DNA of 62,000 nt, from positions 1 through 62,000 of the forward strand of contig CAJNDS010002372.1 of assembly GCA_905221605.1 (NCBI GenBank), in the 5' to 3' direction. Shown piece by piece: positions 11,891-22,000 of this stretch (positions are counted from its first letter, which is position 1; each line of letters starts with the position of its first letter). The notes below the pieces were generated by a model. That model ran no database searches. It was not told the origin of the DNA and saw only the letters and a program-made list of their open reading frames with translations. The position numbers and the translations under genes were made by a program. This stretch comes from Symbiodinium natans. Taxonomy: Eukaryota > Sar > Dinophyceae > Suessiales > Symbiodiniaceae.

Positions 11891-12368
11891 CAAGAGTTTA
11901 CGGTTAGCTGCTGAACTGCAGGGGTCTCAGCTCGGCCCCCCTCAACCTCGGAAAACGTATTCCTACGTAAGATCCTCTGATACCCCAACAAGGGAAGACA
12001 TCCCATATCCCAGAAGGGGTCTAAAGCCGTCTGGGGCCTTGAGAGCTCCGAGCCCCAGGAGAGGAAAGGATCCGACATCCTGGAACCTGAGAGACAGCCG
12101 GACACCAAAAATCGAAAAGCTAAACCCCACACCCGAATTGTAAACCCTGATTAATTCGCCTCGGCTTCCTGCCGAGAAGCGTCTGGAACAAGCAGACCCG
12201 GATCGGGCCTCCTTCCCCCTAACCCAACCCTTCCCCCCATACCAAATTTTCTGACGCCACCCCCCCCCCCCGCCCTGTGGGACCCCCCCCAATCCCTTGG
12301 AGGAGCTGCAAACCGATGCCGTGGAGGGTCCCGCTTGTCGGTGGCTCCTACAGGGGGAGTGCCTCAAA

Positions 12369-12370
<2 letters not shown>

Positions 12371-12421
<51 letters not shown>
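12371..12421. repeat. Poly-C run, 51 bases
   Basis: Uninterrupted C51 flanked by C-rich DNA. It creates long proline or glycine frames on the two strands that are not genes. It could form i-motif/G4 structure or mark a difficult assembly point. Confidence 0.95.
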
Positions 12422-12603
12422 TTCTTTGACCCCTCTGCCCTTCCTCCCCTTTTTTTGCGAAACCCTCTTTCCTCCTTTCCTGTCCTGGGGCCGGCCCGGC
12501 TGCCGAGGCGGCGCGCGCAAGCGTTTACAATTATTAAACCCTCAACAAACCAGAAATCAACCCTAACTCAACCTAGTAACAACCTATCTGAACACTATAT
12601 TCC

Positions 12604-12870
12604 CCCTAAACCCTAAACCCTAAACCCCAAACCCCAAACCCTAAACCCTAAACCCTAAAGCCTCACCGGAAAGTCCTTGATAAGACCTCCACGCGCAATC
12701 CTGCGTTGCGAGCCTTCGGGAGCCAGAGCCCTGAGAGCCGGCTCTTAAACCCCTAAGAATTTAGGGTTTAGGGTTTAGGGTTTAGGGTTTAGGGTTTAGG
12801 GTTCAGGGTTTAGGGTTTAGGGTTCAGGGTTCAGGGTTCAGGGTTCAGGTTCAGGGTTCAGGGTTCAGCC
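12604..12870. repeat. CCCTAAA then TTTAGGG/GTTCAGG arrays
   Basis: CCCTAAA units at about 12,604-12,660, then TTTAGGG at about 12,762-12,830 passing into a GTTCAGG variant stretch (12,820-12,868). A coding-like plus segment ending in TAG (about 12,932-13,008, with RSQRALVEEARDAKHP) follows; it may be a terminal exon. Confidence 0.7.
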
Positions 12871-13060
12871 CTGCAATCCCTAAGGCTTCCCCTCACACTC
12901 TGGAGGAGAGTAACCCCACTCCTCGCGCAGGGGAGCTCGGATGCGGATCGAAGTCAGCGGGCGCTGGTCGAAGAAGCCCGCGATGCTAAGCATCCTCTGG
13001 GGCCGTAGACACCCTACTGAAACCCTGAACCCCAAACTTGCTGGTCCTCAGCAGGGAATG

Positions 13061-13518
13061 AGCTTGCCCTTGGGCGATAAAAGCTGCGGCTGGACATGTT
13101 GCTTCCAACAGAAAAGCCCTATGTCATGAGAGGTTTCCTGGTCAAAACGATTTCTTGGGCTGTTCTGGCTTCAAAAAAAGCCGGTCACTAGGGTTTGAGA
13201 TCTAAAAAGACCCTCATGAGTTTCTGCAAACATTTTCGGGAAAATTTGAAGTGAACACCACATGTGTCCACATAGTTATATAGAAAAAACTCCCGTTCTG
13301 TTCAGCAGACATGATTTTGTATCTTGCTGTTTGTAGGGAAAATGGGAAGCACCGTTTTAGATCTCAAGCCAGTTGACCCGTCTTTGTTTTGAAGACCAGA
13401 ACAACCCAAGAAATTGTTTTTAACCAAGACAACTCTCATGACATAGGCATTTCATTTGCAGCAAGATGTCCAGCCGCAACTTATGTTTTTGAAGTTTGTT
13501 TTTGAGCCCAAGGGCACA
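13061..13518. mobile_element. Foldback element with long imperfect inverted arms
   Basis: Left arm about 13,061-13,212 and right arm about 13,345-13,518 are imperfect inverted copies: both contain GCCCTTGGGC, GCGGCTGGACAT, CCTATGTCATGAGAG, ATTTCTTGGG and GAGATCTAAAA in mirrored order. The spacer is about 130 bases. No coding capacity. It looks like a foldback/MITE-type element or an inverted duplication; no target duplication found. Confidence 0.65.
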
Positions 13519-13762
13519 CCCAGTCCCTCGTCCCCTGCCGAGGACCAGCAAGCAAACCCTGGCTTTCATCTGGGAGTGGGAAAGCCGGGACTTGTCTGAA
13601 CTCATGGTCGGCTGACTTAAGAAGCTTAGGATTCTTGGTTCAGGCCTCAAAAGGGTCTTGAGGTTCAACTTGGTCCTGTAGGGTTTAGGGTTCAGGGTTC
13701 AGGGTTTAGGGTTTAGGGTTTAGGGTTTAGGGTTTGAGGGGTTGAGGGTTCTCAGGGCTTAC

Positions 13763-13830
13763 AAGGCACCGGATGGAGATCGCCGCCATGCACAGCACTG
13801 CCACAGAGGCCAAGGCCCACCAAGGCCATC
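13763..13830 (-). CDS. Exon encoding a transmembrane segment
   Basis: On the minus strand an AG acceptor (AACCCAAG|G) precedes, and a canonical GTAAGC donor (13,762-13,757) follows, a segment reading WPWWALASVAVLCMAAISIR. The hydrophobic stretch is long enough to span a membrane. This is the only classical GTAAG donor I noticed among the islands. Parent gene unknown. Confidence 0.4.
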
Positions 13831-13844
13831 CTTGGGTTGGGGTT

Positions 13845-13990
13845 TAGGGTTTAGGGTTTAGGGTTTAGGGTTCAGGCTTTAGGCTTTAGGCTTTAGGCTT
13901 TAGGCTTTAGGCTTTAGAGTTTAGGGTTTGTAGGGTTGAGAGGGTTGAGAGGGTTGAGAGGGTTGAGAGGGCTGAGAGGGCTGATGGGTT
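13845..13990. repeat. TTTAGGG, TTTAGGC and GGGTTGAGAG arrays
   Basis: Three adjacent homogeneous variant blocks: TTTAGGG, then about eight TTTAGGC units, then about five 10-base GGGTTGAGAG units. Confidence 0.85.
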
Positions 13991-13999
13991 TAGGGTTTA

Positions 14000-15653
14000 G
14001 GGTTCAGGGTGAAGGGTTTTAGGGGGTTGAACTTAAACTATGAACTACCAGAGTTCAGGGTTTAGGGGTTTAAAGGTGTCAAGGGCCTTTTTGAACCGTT
14101 TATGGGTTTAGAGTTACGGGGTTTATAGGCATTTTTTAAATTTTTAGGGGTTTAGGGTTAGGGTAGTTAGGGTTTGGGAACTTAAGTTAAGTTTCCATTC
14201 GAAGGAGTCTTTATTGCTTCCATTTGTAGGAGACCATGTTGCGGGACATAGCCATATTTTGGCAACTTGTACATGAACTTGCCATTGCAAAGAAACATTA
14301 AGCAGGCACTGTGCAACCAGACTATGGCAGCTTGCAACAGCTTTCACGAAGACCATATACAGTCAAAGCCTATGCTTGTTATGCCCTCTTGTTATGCACC
14401 CTTGCATGGGTAAATACATGTCCTAAGGAGACTCTATAATTCCGTTCTCTAACAGTAGCCCATCATAAGGAACTGATGCAAGGGAGGCTTAGAATGCGCA
14501 TTTCTTTGGCTGACTCATTTGGGGAATATGGCCATGAACCCTCACCCTAAACCCTAAACCCTAAACCCTAAACCCTAAACCCTAAACCCCAAACCCTAAA
14601 CCCCAAAATCCCTAAACCCCTAAAGGCTCTGCACCCGCGAGCAGCCCAGGATCCACACCCGCGCTTCGCCGAGCGCCGCGCGTAGGCCATGGCCGACGCC
14701 AGGCGAAGGAAACGACCGGGTCCCTTATCGTAGTGTAGGGCTTTTTTGGGGGGGTTTAGGGTTTAGGGCTTAGGGTTTAGGGTTTAGGGTTTAGGGTTTA
14801 GGGTTTAGGGTTTAGGGTTTAGGGTTTAGGGCTTAGGGTTTAGGGTTTAGGGTTTAGGGTTTAGGGTTTAGGGTTTAGGGTTTAGCCTTCACTAGCATCG
14901 GCAGCCCCCGACAAAATGGACGGTTAAGGGAAGCTGCCGGATGGCTTGCCGGATTTGGAGTTTGCGTGATGTCGCAGTTGGGTTTCGGGGTTCTGTGTTC
15001 AGCTTCTCGACGGCAGGAGTTGAGGGTTTAGGGTTTGGAGTTAGCTTAGGGTATAGGGCGACAGTCACAGGGTTTCAGTTGAGCTTAAGGCGAATGGAGG
15101 CTTCCAAAAGCCTGTCGTACACCCTAGCTTGCTGAAGCTTCTTGGCTTTGCTGAGCCTTCATATTCAGAAGGAAGCTGTGAGCCGTATATAGAGCAAATC
15201 GGTGCAGGGTATGCTCATCCAAGTCAACACTGCCAACACGCGAGAAAAGCCGAAATCCTAAGCCCTTGGCCCCGCACCCCAGAAGCCAACCAACTCCTCC
15301 AATGTTGCAATGGAGGCTCGAGCTTAGGTTTGGTGAATACCCACCCCTCGCAAACTCTAGGTTTCGGGTTTGGGGTTCCCTAAACCCTCAACCTCAAACC
15401 CTAAGCCCTAAGCCCTAACCCCAAAGCCCCGAACCCTCAGCCATCTCCTCATTTTCGTCGCGCAATCATGCTGCCACGAGTAAAATCGCCACCAAAAGGC
15501 CTAGCCCAAGTTCACTCTGCTGTCGGGTTGAAGAATTTGAGGGGCTTGGAAAAGATTGGGAATTGGGGGCTTGTTGGGCTCAGGGTTCCTTAGGGTCTAG
15601 GGATTAAACCCTACTCTAGGCTATGGACCCGAGCTGCCTTCTGCCCTGCTAAC
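14000..15653. other. Host non-coding DNA with TTTAGGG arrays
   Basis: Includes a CCCTAAA array (about 14,540-14,600), a TTTAGGG array (about 14,755-14,885) and low-repeat blocks at 14,180-14,520 and 15,120-15,360. A short inverted pair (CCCTTGCAT near 14,399 and ATGCAAGGG near 14,481) could bound another small MITE. No supported gene. Confidence 0.5.
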
Positions 15654-18565
15654 TCAGCGCTGGATGAACTGCATGGAGCTGATCGCGCCGAGGAAGAAGA
15701 CGGTGGGAATCTGGAGAGCTTTGATGGCTTACGGCTTGTGAACTTGAGGGGCGGTTTCAAGGTCTATGGCCTATGAGGCTGATAGATGCTTTAGGCCTTT
15801 GTCCCAAAAAACCCCATCTATAGTCAACCCCCAGTCACCTCTCAGCGCCTGCGGCCCGCAAAGCTTAAATCCTAAACACCCGAAACCCCACTGCACCCAG
15901 CGGCTCATCATCTCGAACGGCTCCGGGCCCCGAAAACGCTTGCGTGCTTGCGTGCCCCTCAATTCTCAAAAAGTCTGAACTCCAGACTCCGGGGGCCCGA
16001 ATGTCTTCATCTTCAGGGCTTTCACCAATTTCAGGGTGTGAAGACAGTGCCTGAAGGCGATGAAAAAATCGAGGGTGCCCTAGAAGGTGCTTTGTTTCGG
16101 AAAGCAGGGGTGGCTTCAAAAAACTACGAAATGCGGCAACTTTGGGTGTTGCGCGAAACGGCAGTCAGGGGGGAAAGAGGCTGGGCCGGGCACCACCAGG
16201 GCATGGATGGCCAGCCAGCGGAAGGTGAAGATCGGGTAGGCCACAGGGGTCCTCTTCATGAAGGCACCCGAAACCCTAAACAAACCCTAAGCGCCCCTAA
16301 AGCGGTCCCTTCATGAAGGTACCCGAAACCCCAAAGAAACCCTCAAGCGCCCCAAAAGACCAAGGACCTGTCAAACAGCCCCAAGCCCTACACCCTTAAC
16401 CCTACACCCCTTCGTACCCTCCTTCCTGAACCCGAAACCACCCTCTCCAAAAACCGGAAAGCCCCCGAAGCCACGGACGCCAAGCAGCACTTGAACTTCC
16501 CGGCCCTATCTGAAACTCTGACACGCGCAATGGCAGGGTACCCTAAGAAATGAATACGTACGTATATCACCGAAACTACAGTGAAAATGACAATGATAAC
16601 GAAGATGAGAGTGACTGAGAGTAACCATGGCGATTTCTCTAAGAAAGCGAAATGCAACGACTCATCGCTGAACATCCCTGAATATCAGCCCGAAAGCATT
16701 AGTGGCCCTGTTTTTGCACGCTCCTTAAACCTAACTGATCATGAAGTAACAAAACGTTAAAGCCCTGAATTGTTCTTGATCCTCGGGCTTAGGGTCTAGC
16801 ATCCTAAAGCACGAAAGCCGTAAACCCTACATCATGAAAGCCCCTAGCGTTGTCTTGAGCCCTATAGGCACAAAAATCTTGAGGCCTCAACCGCCAAAAA
16901 CCTAAAGAAGTAGCGCCCTGAGAGCCTCTTGTCTCGAACTCTGAAGCAGTAAACCCCCAAAGCCCTCAACATACCCGAAAACCTTAACCATTCAAGCCCG
17001 TCCCTCAAGCACTGTAAGCCCCCAAGCCAGAAGTAACCCTATAAGACACATGAAGGATCGACACAGGCATGTCTCAAAAGACCCTAAGTACGGCCTCAGC
17101 CATCTAAATAGCCTGAATAATTAGAGTAAGTTTTTTGGGGGTTACTCATGACAAAGGGATCCTAAGGGAATATTACTCGCAAATTCTTCCGACCCCTATA
17201 TGAAGTACGGCCCAAGACGTCTAAAGCCTCCGAAGCCCCCTCTCCTGGCGACGGCTGGCGCATCCTCGGCCTTTCGGGCAATCCGGCCCTGGCTGGCAGA
17301 TTTGGTTTAGGGCTTAGGGTTTAGGGTTTAGGGTTTTGGTTTAGGGTTTAGGGTTTAGGGTTTAGGGTTTAGGGTTTAGGGTTTAGGGTTTAGGGTTTAG
17401 GGTTTAGGGTTTAGGGTTTAGGGTTTAGGGTTTTGGTTGAGGGTTTAGGAGCACAATAAACGCTAGGTACATGCTAGTCTGGCAAAGTAGCGATTCTGTT
17501 CTCGTTTTTTGTCAGGATTTTCAAGGATTCGGGGGTGCGAGATTGGGTCTGGTCTTTTCTCTGGAAGGGCAGATGCAAAGAGCCCTACAGAAGACTCTAT
17601 ACACCTTATTAGCCCCTCGAACCCTATAAACCCTAGCAGCACTATGCAAGCTACAACTCTAAACCGTAATCCCTACACAGAGCCCGACACACGATGTGTC
17701 GGCTGATCGGCATTCAATTCAGACAGGGGCGGGAAATCCCTGAACCGTAAGCCCTAAGAAACACGAACTACTTAGCCCAGCCCTAAGTCAACCTAAATCC
17801 TGAACCTAAAACACACCCTCAACTAGAACTACACCTCTCCACTCTGAGTCTTGAGGCAGTCCCCACGCGCGTCCCTTAGAGCCCCAAGCCAACTGATTTC
17901 CCTAAACCCAAAAAACACCCTAACGTCGAACCCCCCTTCTGGGGATTTCAAGTTTATCTCGGAGCCTTAGATATAAAGTACCAAAAGGGGACCGTAACTT
18001 AGAAGAAACACCTACATCGTTCCTAGCAAGAAGCTCCGCAGCAACAAGATCCACTCTCGAGTCCTCAACACCCTCAAGCGAAGTTTCGTGCCTTTGGGTT
18101 CGAGGTTTTAGGGTCCGGTCAGCGCTTTAGGGTTGAATCCCCTGCAACAAAGCTATATCAACAACCACACCTGGACATCTCCAAAAGAAAGGCGCCAGGC
18201 CTGAACGGCACACCCTCCAGCCCAAAACACCACCCTGAACTTCTGGCGAATCGCGTAAAACGCCAACGCATACAGCCTGAGCTTCGGCACTCAAGACTAA
18301 ATCCTAACCCCAAAGCCACAATTTTCAACCAACCGCCCTGAAGAAGACATGCATGTTACTATTATTATTATTAGTATTTTTACTAGTAGTATTCTTATTG
18401 GTACTATCTTTAGCATTATTTTTTTATTAGTATTACTATTATTGCAATAATTGTTGTACATGTGTGCAGATATTCATGTTCAACCCCCCAGTGGCCTGAC
18501 GTGCCACGGCACCCAGGGCGGCGGCCGCGTAGCCGACGCTGGCGCCGAAGGCCAGGGAAGAGAAC
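15654..18565 (-). CDS. psbF: psbF copy 1, cytochrome b559 beta (3' exons)
   Basis: Minus-strand exons encode nuclear cytochrome b559 subunit beta, which forms the photosystem II haem-binding heterodimer with PsbE in the thylakoid. Terminal exon 15,654-15,710 reads [17 protein letters not shown] then TGA. The previous exon, 16,194-16,253, reads [19 protein letters not shown] and contains the axial haem histidine (RWLAIH). Two presequence exons lie upstream: 17,250-17,288 ([13 protein letters not shown]) and 18,496-18,565 (70 nt, [17 protein letters not shown]). These four exons join in phase; donors are GT (exon at 16,194) and GC (exons at 17,250 and 18,496), and acceptors are AG. Introns are telomere-like repeat and other non-coding DNA. 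Further 5' exons probably lie beyond the Copia insertion (see 30,407-30,467). Identity of the mature part is firm; the presequence exons rest on comparison with copy 2. Intactness and expression are unknown. Confidence 0.75.
16388..16675 (-). CDS. Possible small membrane-protein frame in psbF intron
   Basis: A minus frame starting at an ATG (16,675) contains a strongly hydrophobic stretch, [20 protein letters not shown], that could span a membrane. It lies in the intron between the 16,194 and 17,250 exons of psbF copy 1, on the same strand. The hydrophobicity may simply reflect a T- and C-biased repeat on that strand, and no family is recognised. Confidence 0.2.
   Translation of the reverse strand: MFSDESLHFAFLEKSPWLLSVTLIFVIIVIFTVVSVIYVRIHFLGYPAIARVRVSDRAGKFKCCLASVASGAFRFLERVVSGSGRRVRRGVGLRV
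17310..17445. repeat. (TTTAGGG)n array in psbF intron
   Basis: About seventeen units, in the intron between the 17,250 and 18,496 exons of copy 1; on the coding strand these are CCCTAAA. Confidence 0.9.
18358..18450. repeat. ATT/AGT microsatellite
   Basis: An AT-rich trinucleotide-like tract (ATTATTATT, TAGTATT) within the same psbF intron. Confidence 0.7.
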
Positions 18566-18664
18566 CTAGGGCTCCAGGGCGAACCGGAGCTTTCAGGAAG
18601 GTTGAGGGTTTAGGGTTTAGGGTTTAGGGTTTAGGGTTTAGGGTTTAGGGTTTAGGGTTTAGGG

Positions 18665-18881
18665 TACGGGGGGCAACCGAAGGAGGACAGGGAACAAAAC
18701 AGTCAACCCCAACAGAAGCCCTTGATCCCCTGGACCAACCAACAACAAACCAACCCAAAACACCAAGCACCCTTTCTTCTCTAGGCGCATGGCCCGATCT
18801 TGAGCCAAAATGGTAGCGGGTACATTGACCCCTTTATCCTTCTACACCAACTTTTTCCTTCAATACAAATTGCAGCTCCGC
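18665..18881 (-). repeat. 3' LTR of Copia element
   Basis: 217 bases, shared with the copy at 28,350-28,540 from TACGGGGGGC to GCAGCTCCGC. It carries 26 extra bases (around 18,695-18,725) absent from the 5' LTR. Ends are not the usual TG...CA. On the minus strand it contains CCGCTACCATTTTGGCTCAAG-like sequence (CTTGAGCCAAAATGG at 18,799-18,813), a near-match to the dinoflagellate spliced leader. Confidence 0.9.
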
Positions 18882-18890
18882 ACTCCCCCT

Positions 18891-18910
18891 GTCCTAGGAT
18901 TTCCTAGGAC
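18891..18910. repeat. Palindrome next to the polypurine tract
   Basis: GTCCTAGGA and TCCTAGGAC form a 9-bp perfect stem with a 2-base centre immediately upstream (on the element strand) of the purine-rich AGGGGGAG tract. Role unknown; possibly a 3'-end RNA hairpin. Confidence 0.6.
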
Positions 18911-19074
18911 ACAAACTGGAGGTGCAGACTTTTGGGCCAAGAGCTGTCATTAAGGCAGCAGCCAGCTGCTTGGAATGCATGTTATGGTTTAACGTCTTTC
19001 CAGGACGAACCTTCAGCTCATTGGCCGAATCCCTTACCATTGAGGATTTTTTTCACCTCACATTTGAAAAAAGT

Positions 19075-22000
19075 CTACGTTCCAGCGGCCCGTTCCTCAC
19101 CAAGGAACTCAGCATTCACCACCCAGCCATCCTTGAGGCAATGCTTACAAAGCGTCTTAGCCCTGGGCTGTGAATATCGCAGAACATCACAGTCACTGCT
19201 TGCGTGCATACAGTTTCCACCCACCGTTGTATACAAAGTGGCACTCGCGGGAATAACCACCACTTTCTTGACCCACAGCCATCTATACAGCCGCCGAAAA
19301 AGGCACCAGGCCAATTCCCAGAGTATAATCGCTGCCACCAAATATGCAACAAGGTCTGCATTGCTGGTAACCATTTCAATACCTTGAGCCAGAACCATCA
19401 CCGCAGATGTGTTGGCGACCCTGCACACCCCTTCTTCGGAGCAAAAGAATCCAGCAATCGACGCTTCTTCCCCACCAGTTGCCATCCCTTGCAGAGATGC
19501 AGCCACCATCATGACCGCCATTGCAAGAGAGGCCCTTTTCAAGTCAGTTCCTTGCACCAACATTTGGAGACCCCAAAGCGCCTTTTGCTTTGCATAAACC
19601 TGTCCACTCATCAATTTTGTCAACAGGTCAGCAATCATATACTCACCACGAAGGTGCGCTATCACCATGTAACCACGGTCTACCAGAGACCTGACACCGG
19701 CTGCTCGAATTCTCAGGTGTCTTGTCCTCCAGCTTCCAGCAGGATATTGAATGATTGAGCAGGTCGAAACCGAATCTGTACACAGCACCTTTTGCAGCGA
19801 TTCTTCACCCGTTCCAACCAGAGCGGCAATTATAGGGGTACACGACTGAATCATCGTTGCTCCCTCTATAGACGCACGCAACTCAGCTTCAGCAGTACTC
19901 AAAGCCACCGTTGATTGTCTCTGCGTTGCCCACATCACTGGACAATCACCCCAAACCACCACCGCTCCTGAGTGGCTCTTTTCGTTTTCACCTGCTGCAA
20001 AGCTAGCATCTGCGTAGGACTCTACCACCTTGACGCCTCGCCCATAACGCAACACCTCATTTCTTTCTTTTTCGCATGTTGCGATTGCTCCGAACGTTAG
20101 GCCTAACGTTGGAGTTGCAGCAAGGTATCGAAATACCTCCTCAGCCTTTTTAACCACAAATCGCGGCCTTCGGGATGTCCACAAAGACAACTGGCTTGTG
20201 CAGAAAGCCAAATCAGGTCGAGTTTTGATTGCCACCCAGAGGAACTCTCCTACGGCCCCTTGAGCCGCTCGCAAGGAAGGAATATCCACCTCCTCTTCTT
20301 CACCTGGCGTTTCTTTCACCATTGGCAGGTTACTACCTTTTCCAGTTTCATCAATCTGATACCCTCTTCGGTTCAGCAGATCTCTCACGAAGTCCTCCTG
20401 GTTGAGAACGAAGCTGCCGTTTCGATACCAGATTTGGACACCCAAAAACTTCAGGAATCCATCACCGCAGCCTGGACCACAGAACTCGGGTTCAGAAGTT
20501 TTCCACTCCTTCCTGATCTGTTCCAAGGCCTCCCGGAGCACTGTCATAGTCCCAGCCATCAAAAAATCATCCACGTAAAGACCCATTGTCCCTACCAACT
20601 TGCTTGCACCTTTGGGCTTCTCTTGTGCCATAATAAGGAACAGACTTGGGTCTGCATTGGACCTCTGAAAGCTCATTGCTTGTCCATCCTTTGACACCCA
20701 AGACATACCTTGAAGACGCTGATCTCGCCACTCCACCCATGCTGCAGGACTTTCGGCCAAACCGTACAAGGCCTTCCTCACAATCCACCGCTCCTCCTTT
20801 GTGCAAAGACCCAATTTCACTGCCGCCCTTGGGGGCTGCACCACCACCAGACGCCGTTCTCTTTGCGCCCTATTCATCGGCGCCGTCAGAAAAGCTTTGG
20901 AAATGTCTAAGCCAGCGATGATCCACACCATATATGCCGCGTGCCTCACTTGACACCTGAATGTAGTTGAATCTAAACCAGGAGCGTACAGCGAGTGACG
21001 ACGGAGGGACCTCGGCCCTTCGTACTCTGTAGCTGCCGTTGACGAAATAAAATTGCCACATGCACAGATACGGGCACGTCGCCTCCCTGTCCCTTGCTTC
21101 CGGGTAAACACCACCAGACTGGGCACGTACTCAATCACCGGTGCATCAGGCTCTTCCGCCAATTTGTCCAGCTTTTCTTGAGTTGTTGGTTCCACCACCT
21201 CCAACTCTTTAACCAAAGACTTCACCTCGTCCGACAATGATTCCCTCCACTTCTCCAGCTCTTGCATGGCTTCTTGTGTAGGGATTGTTTTTGTTTGCAG
21301 GAACTCGACCTCCTCTGCTGCCTCAAGCGCGGTATTTTCTTGTACCACTTGCTGAACTTGAGCTGCTTTGACCAAAAACCTCGAGAGCTGTTCTTCGGTC
21401 TTTTTTGCTTTAACCAACCATTCTCTAGTCTCTGATCCTTTTTCTCCATTCGACTCATTGGCCGATCCATGGAACTCGTCCAAAACGCAACATTCCTGTT
21501 CAGCAATTAGGCGTCGAATACTCAAATGCTCTTCTAGGGCCCATTGGTGCGCTTCGAACACAGCATAGTCACCTTCCTCCGCAATGTCGTCCAGCGAGGT
21601 CTCTTTCAACGTCATTTTTAACCATTTCCTTTTTCCACCTTCTTCAGCTTGCGGTTCCGGAAGAGGAAACTTACATTGGAGAAGATAGCACCTATCCTTG
21701 TAGCTCAAACGCTCCATAAAAACAGGTGTGTACCCTGTCAAGGATACCCTGTTCCCTTTCCAAGGCATAGGACCATGCAATTTTCTCGGAAAGAACGACA
21801 TGAAGTTCCAGTGGATATCAACTAATTTTCCAGGCAAGACTTTCTTCCCATAGTATTGCTCCACCACTTCAGCTCCTTCCTCTAAAGCCTTTTCATCCTC
21901 AACCCACAGCTGACCATCCTTATAGTCACCAAAGCCACACACATAATTGCAGTAATGCTTTTCATTGTGACTATCCCTATGCAATGATACCGGAGCATTG

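Noticed and set aside
11963-12616. Polyglycine and polyproline proteins
   Set aside because: Produced by the C51 homopolymer and C-rich flanks.
18799-18813. Functional spliced-leader RNA gene in the LTR
   Set aside because: The leader-like word is followed by ATCGGGCC and not by a GT donor or an Sm-type site, so it is a relic or mimic.
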